From: JANOYY01 sp043720395
Lineage (GTDB): Bacteria; Actinomycetota; Acidimicrobiia; Acidimicrobiales; JANYDT01
Direction: 5' to 3'
Length of the DNA stretch: 64,000 nucleotides
Assembly: GCA_043720395.1 (NCBI GenBank)
Contig: JAYSSR010000049.1
Location: 34,289-98,288, forward strand
The notes below the pieces were generated by a model, which saw nothing but the letters and a program-made list of their open reading frames with translations, did not search any database and was not told the DNA's origin. Shown here piece by piece: positions 34,610 through 42,080 of this stretch (within the stretch, counting starts at the first letter, position 1; each line of letters begins with the position of its first letter). Made by a program: the position numbers and the translations under genes.

Positions 34610-35494
34610 ATGGACTTCATCGCCAACTTCATGAACGCCGACCGGGACCCGATCGCCTGGTCGCAAAATCGTGAGGCGGAAGGGTGGCAGGTGCTGGGCT
34701 GCGCGGATCACTTCTGGTCGGCCAATCGGACGTTCCCACACCTGTGGGTCACGCTGGCCACGATGGCGGCGTCCACGACACGGCCGCTCATCACGTCATC
34801 GTTCGCCAACAACCTGTTCCGGTCGCCGGTCGAGTTCGCGCAGGCGTCGCTTCAGATGCAGGCCGTGTCGGGTGGACGCTTCGAGGCGGGCCTCGGTGCC
34901 GGGTGGACCCGTGATGAAGTGGTCGCCGTCGGCTGGGACTATCCATCGGCGGGCGAGCGGGCGGGCCGCTACATCGAGGCTGTGCAGATCGTCCGGGCGT
35001 TGCTGGGCACGGGCTCGTGCCGGTTCGAAGGTGAGCATTACAACATCGACGTGCCCGGCATCGGTCCCCGACCGGCGTCCGGGCCACCCCCGCTCGTGGC
35101 GTCGTTGGGTGGCGACCGCACGATCCGTGGCATTGCACCGATGGCGGACCGCGTCGAGTTGAAGCTGATCTCCGCGGCCACGCGAGACGGAACGCTGGAC
35201 CTTCCAGCGCTGTCGGCCATTCCGCGCTCCCACCTGACGGACCTCGTGGGCAAGGTCCGTGCCGTGAATGCAACCGTTCCGCTCGGCGTGTTCATCCTCT
35301 GCTCCGTCGGTGGCGACGCACGCACGAAAGCCGTGTCCAACCTGTTGGGCGACAGCTTCCTCAGCGGCTTCTTCGGCGAAGCGTCCAAGGTGGCCGACTC
35401 GATGCACGCCCTCGCCGAAGCCGGTATCAACCGCGTCCAGGTGAGCCCCCTCAACGACGACACTTTCGCGCTCCTCGCCCCGTGCCTGTTCTGA
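34610..35494 (+). CDS. Luciferase-like, F420/FMN-dependent oxidoreductase (2)
   Basis: 294 residues from ATG 34610 (an ATG at 34598 is possible, but the CAGGATGG ribosome-type sequence fits the second start). TIM-barrel family: EAEGWQVLGCADHFWSANRT, TLATMAASTTRPLITSSFAN, QMQAVSGGRFEAGLGAGWTR, then GPRPASGPPPLVASLGG. Likely a secondary-alcohol or enone-directed F420 enzyme; substrate unknown. Convergent with the SDR at 35500 with only a five-base gap. Confidence 0.88.
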   Translation: MDFIANFMNADRDPIAWSQNREAEGWQVLGCADHFWSANRTFPHLWVTLATMAASTTRPLITSSFANNLFRSPVEFAQASLQMQAVSGGRFEAGLGAGWTRDEVVAVGWDYPSAGERAGRYIEAVQIVRALLGTGSCRFEGEHYNIDVPGIGPRPASGPPPLVASLGGDRTIRGIAPMADRVELKLISAATRDGTLDLPALSAIPRSHLTDLVGKVRAVNATVPLGVFILCSVGGDARTKAVSNLLGDSFLSGFFGEASKVADSMHALAEAGINRVQVSPLNDDTFALLAPCLF

Positions 35495-35499
35495 GCCCG

Positions 35500-36312
35500 T
35501 CAGTGCACCCGCTTGCCGTACGCAGCCAGCCAGTTGCCGTTCTCGTCGCGTACGTCCAACTCGCGCGAGATGTCCTCGCACCACTGGACGGTTCCGCTGC
35601 GCGCCATCAAGTCCGGCAGCATGGCCAAGGCCGCGACGGTTCGGCCGACGCCCAACGTGGTCTGCGAACCCGACAGGTCGGTGCCGCGCCTGACCGACCA
35701 CTCCTTGATGAACTCCGTGGCCACACTCCCCGGATACAGCGACACGGTCGCAATCCCCCTTGACTCGAGCTCGACGGCCATGTCTGCAGTCAGCCGGTCG
35801 AGCCCGGCCTTGCCAGCGCCATACGAGGAGCTGAAGTGGTAGCTCTGCCCACCCGGCGACGAAACGTTGCAGATGAAGCCGCCGGGGCCGGCGTCGAACA
35901 ACAGCGGTGCCGCATGCCACGACGCCACATAGTGAGCGCGCAGACCAATTCCGACCTGGTCGTCCCACACCTGAATCGGATGATCCCAGAATCCGCCACC
36001 CCACGCCGGAGGTGTCGGAACCTTGTAGACGTTGTTCACCAGAATGTCGAGGTGACCCTGTTCGCGGCGAACCTGCTCGAACAACGAGGCGATCTGCGTG
36101 TCGTCGCCGTGGTCCACTTCCACCGCAATCCCGTGACCGCCTGCGGCGTCGACCATCTCGACCGAGCGCCCGATCGATAGCTCGCCCGACGTCGTACGAC
36201 CGGTGACGTAGACCGTTGCGCCCTGCTCCGCCAACGCGATCGCGGTGCCGCGGCCGATGCCCCGACTGGAGCCGGTGACGACCGCGATCTTGCCGTCGAG
36301 TCGACCTGTCAC
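35500..36312 (-). CDS. SDR family oxidoreductase (DHRS1-like)
   Basis: 270 residues. IAVVTGSSRGIGRGTAIALA, VYVTGRTTSGE (Arg favouring NADP), DILVNNVYKVPTPPAW with an insertion after NN, CNVSSPGGQSYHFSSSYGAGK (Ser, Tyr, Lys), VSLYPGSVATEF. The NNVY insertion and long loop are typical of the DHRS1-like subgroup. Stop overlaps nothing; start overlaps the DUF3237 stop (ATGA), so the two are co-translated. Confidence 0.9.
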   Translation of the reverse strand: MTGRLDGKIAVVTGSSRGIGRGTAIALAEQGATVYVTGRTTSGELSIGRSVEMVDAAGGHGIAVEVDHGDDTQIASLFEQVRREQGHLDILVNNVYKVPTPPAWGGGFWDHPIQVWDDQVGIGLRAHYVASWHAAPLLFDAGPGGFICNVSSPGGQSYHFSSSYGAGKAGLDRLTADMAVELESRGIATVSLYPGSVATEFIKEWSVRRGTDLSGSQTTLGVGRTVAALAMLPDLMARSGTVQWCEDISRELDVRDENGNWLAAYGKRVH

Positions 36313-36743
36313 AGGAGTCCGTACACGTCATAGGTGACGGTGCCGGGCGTGGTCGTGCCGTGCGCGACTGCTTGGACGCTGTTCAGCCAGTTGTAGCGCT
36401 CATCCCCAGTTTCGAAGCGGGGCACCGTTCGGATCACCATCGATCCGTCGGCCTCCCGACGGCCGAGACCCGTGTAGGTCATGTATATCGAGGCACCGTC
36501 ATCGGTGAGCAGGCACAGACGCACGTCGAGCGACATGATGCCGTCGGCTCGAACCGTGACCCAGTCGCCCCCTGCTGCGTCGGCCACCTTGCCTTTCAGT
36601 TTCGGGCCCTCAAAGGTGCCGTTCATGGCCGTGACGATGACCCGCGTCCCTGCGGGACCGGAGGGGATCATCACCGGAGGCTTCTCGGCGGTGAGCGCAG
36701 TGATCGCGAACAGGAATTCGCTGGGCAGGGAATCAAGAGGCAT
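36309..36743 (-). CDS. DUF3237 family protein
   Basis: 144 residues: LFAITALTAEKPPVMIPSGP, TRVIVTAMNGTFEGPKLKGK, DWVTVRADGIMSLDVRLCLL, IYMTYTGLGRREADG and a C-terminal NSVQAVAHGT. This beta-barrel (lipocalin-like) family is of unknown function and often neighbours SDRs and oxygenases in degradative clusters. Forms an overlapping pair with the SDR. Confidence 0.88.
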   Translation of the reverse strand: MPLDSLPSEFLFAITALTAEKPPVMIPSGPAGTRVIVTAMNGTFEGPKLKGKVADAAGGDWVTVRADGIMSLDVRLCLLTDDGASIYMTYTGLGRREADGSMVIRTVPRFETGDERYNWLNSVQAVAHGTTTPGTVTYDVYGLL

Positions 36744-36785
36744 CGGAAATCTCCAGGAGTGGGATGTTTTTGAAAGAGGTAAAAA

Positions 36786-38051
36786 TCAAGACGGCACGAT
36801 GTCGATATCAAGCTTCACCAAGCCCCGAAGCATGAAGCTCGGGTGATATGCGTACGTATTTGTTTCGGGCAGCGAGAACGAAGCAACCCGCCTGGAAATC
36901 TCCTCCAGCGCCACCCGTCCCTCAAGACGCGACAGGTTGGCACCCAGGCAGTAGTGCGTGCCCTTGCCGAAGGCGAGATGGTCGCTCAGGTTGGATCGAT
37001 CGGGGTCGAACGCGTCGGGTTCGTCGAACACGGTTTCGTCGCGGTTCGCGGACATGAACACCACAACGACGCGGCTGCCTTTTGGAATATGGACTCCAGC
37101 CAGTTCCACGTCGCGCGTGGCAATACGGAACATGCCCTGCGTCGGCGTCGAAAGGCGGAGCGTCTCCTCCACGATCGACGGAATCCGCGAAGGATTGGCC
37201 TTCACCATGGCCCACTGCTTGGGATTATCGGCCAACAAGCGCATCATCTCCGTGAGCATCTTGGTCGTGGTCTCGTTTCCGGCCACCAGCAGCTGCTGCA
37301 CGATGCTGAGCATCTCCGGCATATCCAATGCGCGCTTATCTGTGATATCAGGATCATCATCATCGATGCGAGCGTTCAATAGCTTCGTGAGCAAATCGTC
37401 CTGTGGGTGCTCACGACGCTTGTCGATGGCCGCGGCAAAGTACCTCTGGAATTCGTTGACACCGCGCTCGGCCTCCACCCTCTGATCGATGGAGATGCTC
37501 GTGCCAATTCCCGCAATGGAATCGTCGGACCACCGCTTGAAGTCGGCGAGACGATCGTCGGGCACGTTGAGCGCTTTGGCAATCACCTCCACAGGGAGCG
37601 GCACACCGAACTGCGTCACGAACTCGATGTTCCCCGTATTGATCCAGCTGTCGATCAGGCGAGTAGTGATCGACCGGATGACCGGCTCCAGCTCACTGAT
37701 CGCTCTCGGGGTAAACGCCTTGGAAATCAGTCGGCGGTAGCGGGTGTGATTGGGTGGGTCAGCGGTGAGCATCGTGGGCACGCGTGGATACGCCTCCTCC
37801 ACTACCGCCATCAACTTCGCTCGGTCCTCAGCGGGCAACGGCATGCTCGTGTTCCCGAACGCCGAGGAGTACGTGTCGGTGTCGCGAATGATTTCGCCGA
37901 CCAGCGCGTGACTCGCCACCAAATACATACCGAGCGCCGGCACATGCAGCACCGGCGACGTTTCGCGCATCGCGGCGTAGTGCGGATGCGGACACTGCAG
38001 CGTGGTGGCATCGAACGGATTGAACGCCTTCAGATCAAGGTCGGTGGGCAT
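36786..38051 (-). CDS. Cytochrome P450
   Basis: 421 residues from ATG 38051. MLTADPPNHTRYRRLISKAF (C-helix), I-helix QQLLVAGNETTTKMLTEMMR with the AGxET(T) oxygen-activating motif, ETLRLSTPTQG (ExxR), NRDETVFDEPDAFDPDR, and heme loop LAFGKGTHYCLGANLSRLEG with the Cys ligand. It has overall similarity in shape to the P450 at 3754-5034, including TPTQGM/SPTQGL after ExxR. Needs external ferredoxin. Adjacent to two luciferase-like genes. Confidence 0.94.
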   Translation of the reverse strand: MPTDLDLKAFNPFDATTLQCPHPHYAAMRETSPVLHVPALGMYLVASHALVGEIIRDTDTYSSAFGNTSMPLPAEDRAKLMAVVEEAYPRVPTMLTADPPNHTRYRRLISKAFTPRAISELEPVIRSITTRLIDSWINTGNIEFVTQFGVPLPVEVIAKALNVPDDRLADFKRWSDDSIAGIGTSISIDQRVEAERGVNEFQRYFAAAIDKRREHPQDDLLTKLLNARIDDDDPDITDKRALDMPEMLSIVQQLLVAGNETTTKMLTEMMRLLADNPKQWAMVKANPSRIPSIVEETLRLSTPTQGMFRIATRDVELAGVHIPKGSRVVVVFMSANRDETVFDEPDAFDPDRSNLSDHLAFGKGTHYCLGANLSRLEGRVALEEISRRVASFSLPETNTYAYHPSFMLRGLVKLDIDIVPS

Positions 38052-38067
38052 GAGGAGGTCTCCGGTT

Positions 38068-39156
38068 CTACAGGTCACTGAGGACGTTTTTGAGGTTTGG
38101 CAGGTCGGCACCGCGGGCGATGATTTCATCCATTCCGCCGATGACGCCCGTGAGATTTGCCATCACCACATGCTCCAGGCCATTGCGGGCATATGCCTCG
38201 AATTGGCCGGCCAACTCCTCGGCATTGCCGATGAAGAGCACCTGCTTCACCATTTCGTACGGGATCGTGGGAGCCAGGTCGCGTAGGTCGTCGGGCGACA
38301 GGTCGTGGATGATCACATCGACGAAACCCTTCGAGTCGTTGCCCAACGGGTGCTTCATGCCATGGGCCTCCCAGATGGAGCCCATTGCGAAAAGGCCGAA
38401 CAACTTGCCGAGCGGTTCACGGTCGAACATCTCGCCCGCCTTGTCCTGCGATTCGGCGAACAGCACGAAGGGCAGGAGCGAGCACTCCGGCGCGGGTCGG
38501 CCGGCCTTCGCTGCATGGTCGGCGATGATCACTCGCTTGGCACCGTATTCCTCTGGTGTCATCCACCACGCAGGGATCCAGCCGTCGCCGTATTGACCGG
38601 TGAGGCGCAACATGCGGTCGCCGTGCCCGGCAACCCACACCGGCGGGCCGCCCTTACCCGGCACCGTCAGCGGAAGTCCCATGCGCCCGACGCCGCCGTC
38701 GGGCATCACGCCGTGATCGAGGAGAGAGCGCAGTTCGACGAGCACCTGTTCCAGACGAGCCACGGGCTTGTCGAACGGATACCCGAACGGCAGCAGGCTC
38801 TCGGCCTCACCGGATCCAATTCCCAGGATGAAGCCGCCGGGGATCAAGTCGTTCAAACTGAGCGCGGTCCGCGCGAGGTCGGCTGCGCCGCGGCGCGTTG
38901 CGTCGGTGACGGAGATGCCATACGGCTTGGTCGTCATCCGTCCAGCGACGGCCCCGTATACGAACGGGTCGTAGAAGGCGTCGGGGTCAGATGCCAGCGC
39001 CGATAGCGGCGTCTCGGCCCAGAGTCCCGGATGGAAGACTCCCAGGATGTGATCGGGCGCCCAGTACGAGTCGGCCCCCATCTGCTCGTACAGCGGCAGG
39101 AGCTGCTCGGTACTGGCGAACGGGTACTGCGCGGGGAGGTTTATGCCGACCTTCAT
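38068..39156 (-). CDS. Luciferase-like, F420-dependent oxidoreductase (3)
   Basis: 362 residues. MKVGINLPAQYPFASTEQLL, YEQMGADSYWAPDHILGVFH, GISVTDATRRGAADLARTAL, LIPGGFILGIGSGEAESLLP, PVWVAGHGDRMLRLTGQYGD, then the C-terminal FIGNAEELAGQFEAYARNGL. Resembles F420-dependent glucose-6-phosphate/hydroxymycolic-acid dehydrogenase-type proteins. Gap to the P450 gene is 16 bases, hence one transcript. Confidence 0.9.
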   Translation of the reverse strand: MKVGINLPAQYPFASTEQLLPLYEQMGADSYWAPDHILGVFHPGLWAETPLSALASDPDAFYDPFVYGAVAGRMTTKPYGISVTDATRRGAADLARTALSLNDLIPGGFILGIGSGEAESLLPFGYPFDKPVARLEQVLVELRSLLDHGVMPDGGVGRMGLPLTVPGKGGPPVWVAGHGDRMLRLTGQYGDGWIPAWWMTPEEYGAKRVIIADHAAKAGRPAPECSLLPFVLFAESQDKAGEMFDREPLGKLFGLFAMGSIWEAHGMKHPLGNDSKGFVDVIIHDLSPDDLRDLAPTIPYEMVKQVLFIGNAEELAGQFEAYARNGLEHVVMANLTGVIGGMDEIIARGADLPNLKNVLSDL

Positions 39157-39214
39157 GTGAGGAACCTTTCGTTACGGGGCCGAAGCGCAAAAGCGCGTCG
39201 ACAGAGGAGCTGGA

Positions 39215-40198
39215 TCATGAACCGGTCAGGCGTGCTACAACGGGGGCGAAAGCCTCCATGACCGCACGCCCGACAGTGACGTAGCTGATGCCGTAGGTGT
39301 CGCGTCGCTCGATGATCTGTTCGCAGATGGCATCGACCGAGCCGACCAGCCCGTGCGGATGGTCGGCGAACTGCTCAGGAGTGAGTCCCAACATCGGACC
39401 CATCTTCTGCAGCGTGGCGTCGCGATGATCGGTGACCACGGTGAAGTAGGCACCGATCTCCAGTTCGACGCCTTCGAACCGGTCGCCTGCCCCGGCCCTG
39501 ATCCAGTCGATCTTGTTGCGGGTCAGCTCGGCCGTGGAGGAGCCGACGCCAGCGGGTCCGATCTTGCCCGACGAGTTGTCGAAGTTCAGGCTCACGATGT
39601 CCGCCTCGCGTCCCGCGACCGTGAGCATGCGCTGCGACCCGCCGCCGATCATCAACGGCGGCAGCGCACCGCCGGCCCGAGCCGCGGGCTTCGGCACACC
39701 CTCGAAACCAACCGCGTGCACGTGATTTCCGCGCACGTCGACCATGCCGTCGCCGAAGCAGGCTCGGATCACCGAAAGGGTCTCTTCGAAGCGGTCGATG
39801 CGCACGCCCGGTGGGTCGAACGCGATGCCGACCGCCTCGTACTCACCCTGTAGCCAACCCGCGCCGAGGCCCACTTCCAAGCGTCCGCCACTGAAGAGAT
39901 CAAGCGTGGCCAGATCCTTCGCCAGCATCACCGGGTTTCGGTAGTCGGTGCAGAAGACGCGGCACCCGACCTTCAGCGTCGTCGTGACCTCGGCGGCCAC
40001 GGCCATGGCGGGTACCGGCGAGAGGTTCTGCACGGGATGGTTGGTGGCGGCCAGCGCGGGCCCCGGGCCGATGATGTGATCGGCCAGATGGAGCACCGAA
40101 TATCCCAACGACTCGGCGGCACGCGCCTGCTCGCGCCAGTCGGCACCCGAGGTGGCAGAGTAGGACTGGACGCCGAAGCGGAACGGTCGAAAACTCAC
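39215..40198 (-). CDS. Luciferase-like, F420-dependent oxidoreductase (4)
   Basis: 327 residues. FRFGVQSYSATSGADWREQA, AESLGYSVLHLADHIIGPGP, VAAEVTTTLKVGCRVFCTDY, ATLDLFSGGRLEVGLGAGW and PPLMIGGGSQRMLTVAGREA fit the F420-dependent TIGR03621-like group. ATG overlaps the PEP-utilising enzyme stop (ATGA), so co-translated. Acts with the oxygenases presumably as a dehydrogenase of alcohol or enone intermediates. Confidence 0.9.
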   Translation of the reverse strand: MSFRPFRFGVQSYSATSGADWREQARAAESLGYSVLHLADHIIGPGPALAATNHPVQNLSPVPAMAVAAEVTTTLKVGCRVFCTDYRNPVMLAKDLATLDLFSGGRLEVGLGAGWLQGEYEAVGIAFDPPGVRIDRFEETLSVIRACFGDGMVDVRGNHVHAVGFEGVPKPAARAGGALPPLMIGGGSQRMLTVAGREADIVSLNFDNSSGKIGPAGVGSSTAELTRNKIDWIRAGAGDRFEGVELEIGAYFTVVTDHRDATLQKMGPMLGLTPEQFADHPHGLVGSVDAICEQIIERRDTYGISYVTVGRAVMEAFAPVVARLTGS

Positions 40199-41949
40199 GC
40201 CGGTACTTCCAGGATGGTGATCCGGCCGGCGTCACCATCGACCTCGATCAGAGCCCCGTTCGGGATGCGGTCCGTGGCGTCGGTGACCGACACGACGCAC
40301 GGCAGGCCCAGCTCGCGGCTCACGATGATCGCGTGGCTGATCTGGCCTCCGACGTTCACTACGACGCCACCGGCCGCCATGAACAGGGGCGTCCACGCGG
40401 GGTCGGTGAGCGGTGCGACCATGATGTCGCCCGGTTCGAGCGCAAACGGATCCGCCGGGTCAAGGATCACCCGAGCGGTGCCGCGCACGATGCCGGGGCA
40501 TCCCGCGACCCCGGTCAGCACGTCGCCGACGACCGCCTTCGTAGCGTGCGACGCTCCCCGCTTCGACCACTGCGAGAGCGGCGGGACGTTGCCGTCCTTG
40601 ATGAAGAACGGGGGCTCCACCGTCCACAGCTGCGCCCAGTCGACGGCCCGGACGGCCAGCTTCTGGCGAAATGACCCGGGGTCGGCGACGAACGGATCCA
40701 GCTCGTCGTCGAGCAGCATGAAGACGTGCCCGGCCTCGGCGATGTCGCCGGCCTCCGCGTGGCGGCGGCCCAGTTCGCGGAACACCATGCGGCCCTCGTG
40801 CACCACCCGGATGATGTTGGTCTTCGTGCGTTCGCGGAACCCCATCTGGTGACCGGCGACAAGCGCCGCCTCCAGGTTCCCTGACAACTCGTCGCTGCCG
40901 ACCGCTGCGACCTTGGCCCGCACTTCAGCGGTCAGCCGCTCGCGTTCCCCTGCGCGCTTACTATTGCGCGCCTTCGGGGACTCCTCGTTGGACTGGTGCC
41001 GGATGCGGTCGAGCGCCGCCAGTGCGATCTCCGGATTGGTCTCCCAGGTACCTGCCGACATTTCCCATTCGTTCGGCCCACGTGAACCGTATTCGGCGAG
41101 AAACTCGCGCCCGGCTTGCAGGAATACTTCGGCATCACGCGACCCAGCGGCGACGGCTTCGTTCAGACGCCCGAGGACCCCAGGTACCCCACCGTCGAAG
41201 ATCTCGGTGAGATCCGACGACGCGCGCACCTGACGCGACAGGTCCCACAAGGCATAGCTGGGCTCGGCCGAGTCGACCTCGCCGATGCCCGCCAGCAACG
41301 TCATGGCGATATTCGGATCTCCGATGGCCTGGCCGATCGCGGCGAGAATGCCGGGGGCGATGCCGGAGGACCCCGACGACACGGTGTGGCTCTCGAACAG
41401 CTTTCGAAGCATTGGCTGGGTGGAACGCGCCCGCGACACCAGCTCGTCATCGGCAAGCGTCGAGAGGTCCGGGCGGTTGGCCCGCAGCGCCTTGGTCCAC
41501 GCCTTCTCGTCATCGATTTCCGGCCAGGCCGTGGCCGTCATGGCCCAGCCCATCCGCTCGAGAATGTACGGGGCGAGGTCGGGTCGGTCGTCGCGGGGGT
41601 CGGCGGCGTACGGCGGCACGTCGGGGTGCTCGCCGAAGAACGCCAGGTCAAGCTGTTCGACGGTGAGGGCCGGGTTCCGGGCACCCTGCATCCGCACGTT
41701 GGACAGGTTGATGTAGAAGTAGCCGCCGAAGAACCCGCAGACGGCGGGCGGCGAGTCCGTGTACTCGTCGAGGGTCGTGCAACCACCGCGCACGTAGCCG
41801 TCGCGCCAACCGGGGCAGATGCCGTGGTCCCAGGTGAACTGCTGGCCGAGGGGGCTCGTCGGCGTGGGCAGAACCTCCCCGGCGTTGGCCCGGGTGTAAT
41901 GGGGCCAACGGACGCTGGGCGGCCAGTCGGTGATCCAGCGATCGTTCAC
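40195..41949 (-). CDS. PEP-utilising enzyme (phosphohistidine domain), without ATP-grasp domain
   Basis: 584 residues from GTG 41949. C-terminal mobile phosphohistidine domain: GDIMVAPLTDPAWTPLFMAA, then VNVGGQISHAIIVSRELGLP with the catalytic H539. The preceding 450 residues resemble the substrate-binding part of rifampicin phosphotransferase or PEP synthase-like proteins (RTKTNIIRVVHEGRMVFREL), but the ATP-grasp domain normally at the N-terminus is absent. It may partner with an ATP-binding subunit encoded elsewhere, as in phenylphosphate synthase. First gene of the minus-strand operon downstream of operator site G. Confidence 0.82.
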   Translation of the reverse strand: MNDRWITDWPPSVRWPHYTRANAGEVLPTPTSPLGQQFTWDHGICPGWRDGYVRGGCTTLDEYTDSPPAVCGFFGGYFYINLSNVRMQGARNPALTVEQLDLAFFGEHPDVPPYAADPRDDRPDLAPYILERMGWAMTATAWPEIDDEKAWTKALRANRPDLSTLADDELVSRARSTQPMLRKLFESHTVSSGSSGIAPGILAAIGQAIGDPNIAMTLLAGIGEVDSAEPSYALWDLSRQVRASSDLTEIFDGGVPGVLGRLNEAVAAGSRDAEVFLQAGREFLAEYGSRGPNEWEMSAGTWETNPEIALAALDRIRHQSNEESPKARNSKRAGERERLTAEVRAKVAAVGSDELSGNLEAALVAGHQMGFRERTKTNIIRVVHEGRMVFRELGRRHAEAGDIAEAGHVFMLLDDELDPFVADPGSFRQKLAVRAVDWAQLWTVEPPFFIKDGNVPPLSQWSKRGASHATKAVVGDVLTGVAGCPGIVRGTARVILDPADPFALEPGDIMVAPLTDPAWTPLFMAAGGVVVNVGGQISHAIIVSRELGLPCVVSVTDATDRIPNGALIEVDGDAGRITILEVPA

Positions 41950-42014
41950 AGTGGTGCTCCCGGAGAAGTGCAGATGGTGGCGTTCGAAGAGGATTTCGAC
42001 GCGATGCCACGGAA

Positions 42015-42034
42015 AACTACTCGCTCGGTTAATT
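42015..42034. promoter_or_regulatory. TetR-type operator, site G
   Basis: AACTACTCGCTCGGTTAATT (other strand AATTAACCGAGCGAGTAGTT), between the divergent PEP-utilising enzyme and molybdopterin oxidoreductase operons. Confidence 0.62.
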
Positions 42035-42080
42035 TGTTGCATGTCGGAGGTCATTGCGGCTTCCAGACCGGGGGAAAGCT

